The notes under the pieces: model-generated
Told to the model about the DNA's origin: nothing
The model's database searches: none
What the model saw: the letters and a program-made list of their open reading frames with translations, nothing else
Program-made: the position numbers and the translations under genes
Assembly (NCBI GenBank): GCA_913056225.1
Contig: CAJXMQ010000015.1
Span: 1 to 14,904 of the forward strand
Reading direction: 5' to 3'
Source of the DNA: an uncultured Micrococcales bacterium
GTDB lineage: Bacteria > Actinomycetota > Actinomycetes > Actinomycetales > Microbacteriaceae
Length of the DNA stretch: 14,904 nt
Shown here: one piece after another, positions 14,885-14,904 of the stretch
Layout: each line of letters opens with the position of its first letter
How positions within the stretch are numbered: position 1 is the stretch's first letter

Positions 14885-14904
14885 GCGACGTACTAATTCG
14901 CCTA
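14881..14904 (+). CDS. start of a third transporter gene, probably the ATPase (partial)
   Basis: Only eight codons (MSDVLIRL) are present before the window ends. The ATG overlaps the permease stop as ATGA, the coupling arrangement used throughout this window. Osmoprotectant operons of this kind need an ATPase, and MSDVLIRL resembles the opening of many ABC ATPases ahead of Walker A. The identity comes from context and is not proved by these residues. A second permease is the main alternative. Confidence 0.5.

Overview
The window looks like a chromosomal segment of a low-GC actinobacterium, with base composition judged by eye at roughly half G+C. The organism call is inference. It rests on the thiolase and glycine-betaine-binding protein resembling actinobacterial families from memory, on lipoproteins with Asp/Ser/Thr/Glu-rich linkers, and on extreme gene packing like that of small aquatic Microbacteriaceae (Luna-type lineages such as Rhodoluna or Aquiluna). 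I see no transposase, integrase, phage gene, CRISPR array or rRNA, and no gene-free stretch over 300 bases.

Layout. (1) Positions 3-76 hold tRNA-Pro(CGG). A minus-strand acetyl-CoA acetyltransferase (thiolase) converges on it with no base between them. (2) Across a 123-bp divergent control region, a 12-gene plus-strand block runs from 1376 to 12245. Its genes overlap or are at most 9 bp apart: livK-type lipoprotein, livG, livF, livH, livM, acyl-CoA synthetase, TetR regulator, 3-hydroxybutyrate dehydrogenase, alpha/beta hydrolase 1, 3-oxoacid CoA-transferase A and B, alpha/beta hydrolase 2. (3) A convergent minus-strand IclR regulator follows at 12273-13112. (4) Divergent from it is an osmoprotectant-type ABC transporter: binding lipoprotein, permease, and the first codons of a third gene cut by the window edge.

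How the genes fit together. The dehydrogenase (3-hydroxybutyrate to acetoacetate), CoA-transferase (acetoacetate to acetoacetyl-CoA) and divergent thiolase (acetoacetyl-CoA to two acetyl-CoA) form a complete ketone-body degradation route. The same block carries a full LIV-type importer, two unrelated hydrolases, an acyl-CoA synthetase and its own TetR regulator. The most interesting reading is a self-contained system that imports and degrades 3-hydroxybutyrate, or short oligomers or esters of it such as polyhydroxybutyrate breakdown products. In that reading the hydrolases free the monomer inside the cell. The catabolic core is well supported by motifs. The transporter substrate, the hydrolase roles and the synthetase role are inferred from context.

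Regulation. A perfect inverted repeat (ACCTGA-N8-TCAGGT) lies between the thiolase and the operon, placed to control both promoters, and is the best candidate TetR operator. The 103-bp region between IclR and the osmoprotectant operon holds back-to-back candidate promoters and a pair of similar sequences 31 bp apart. One member lies on each promoter.
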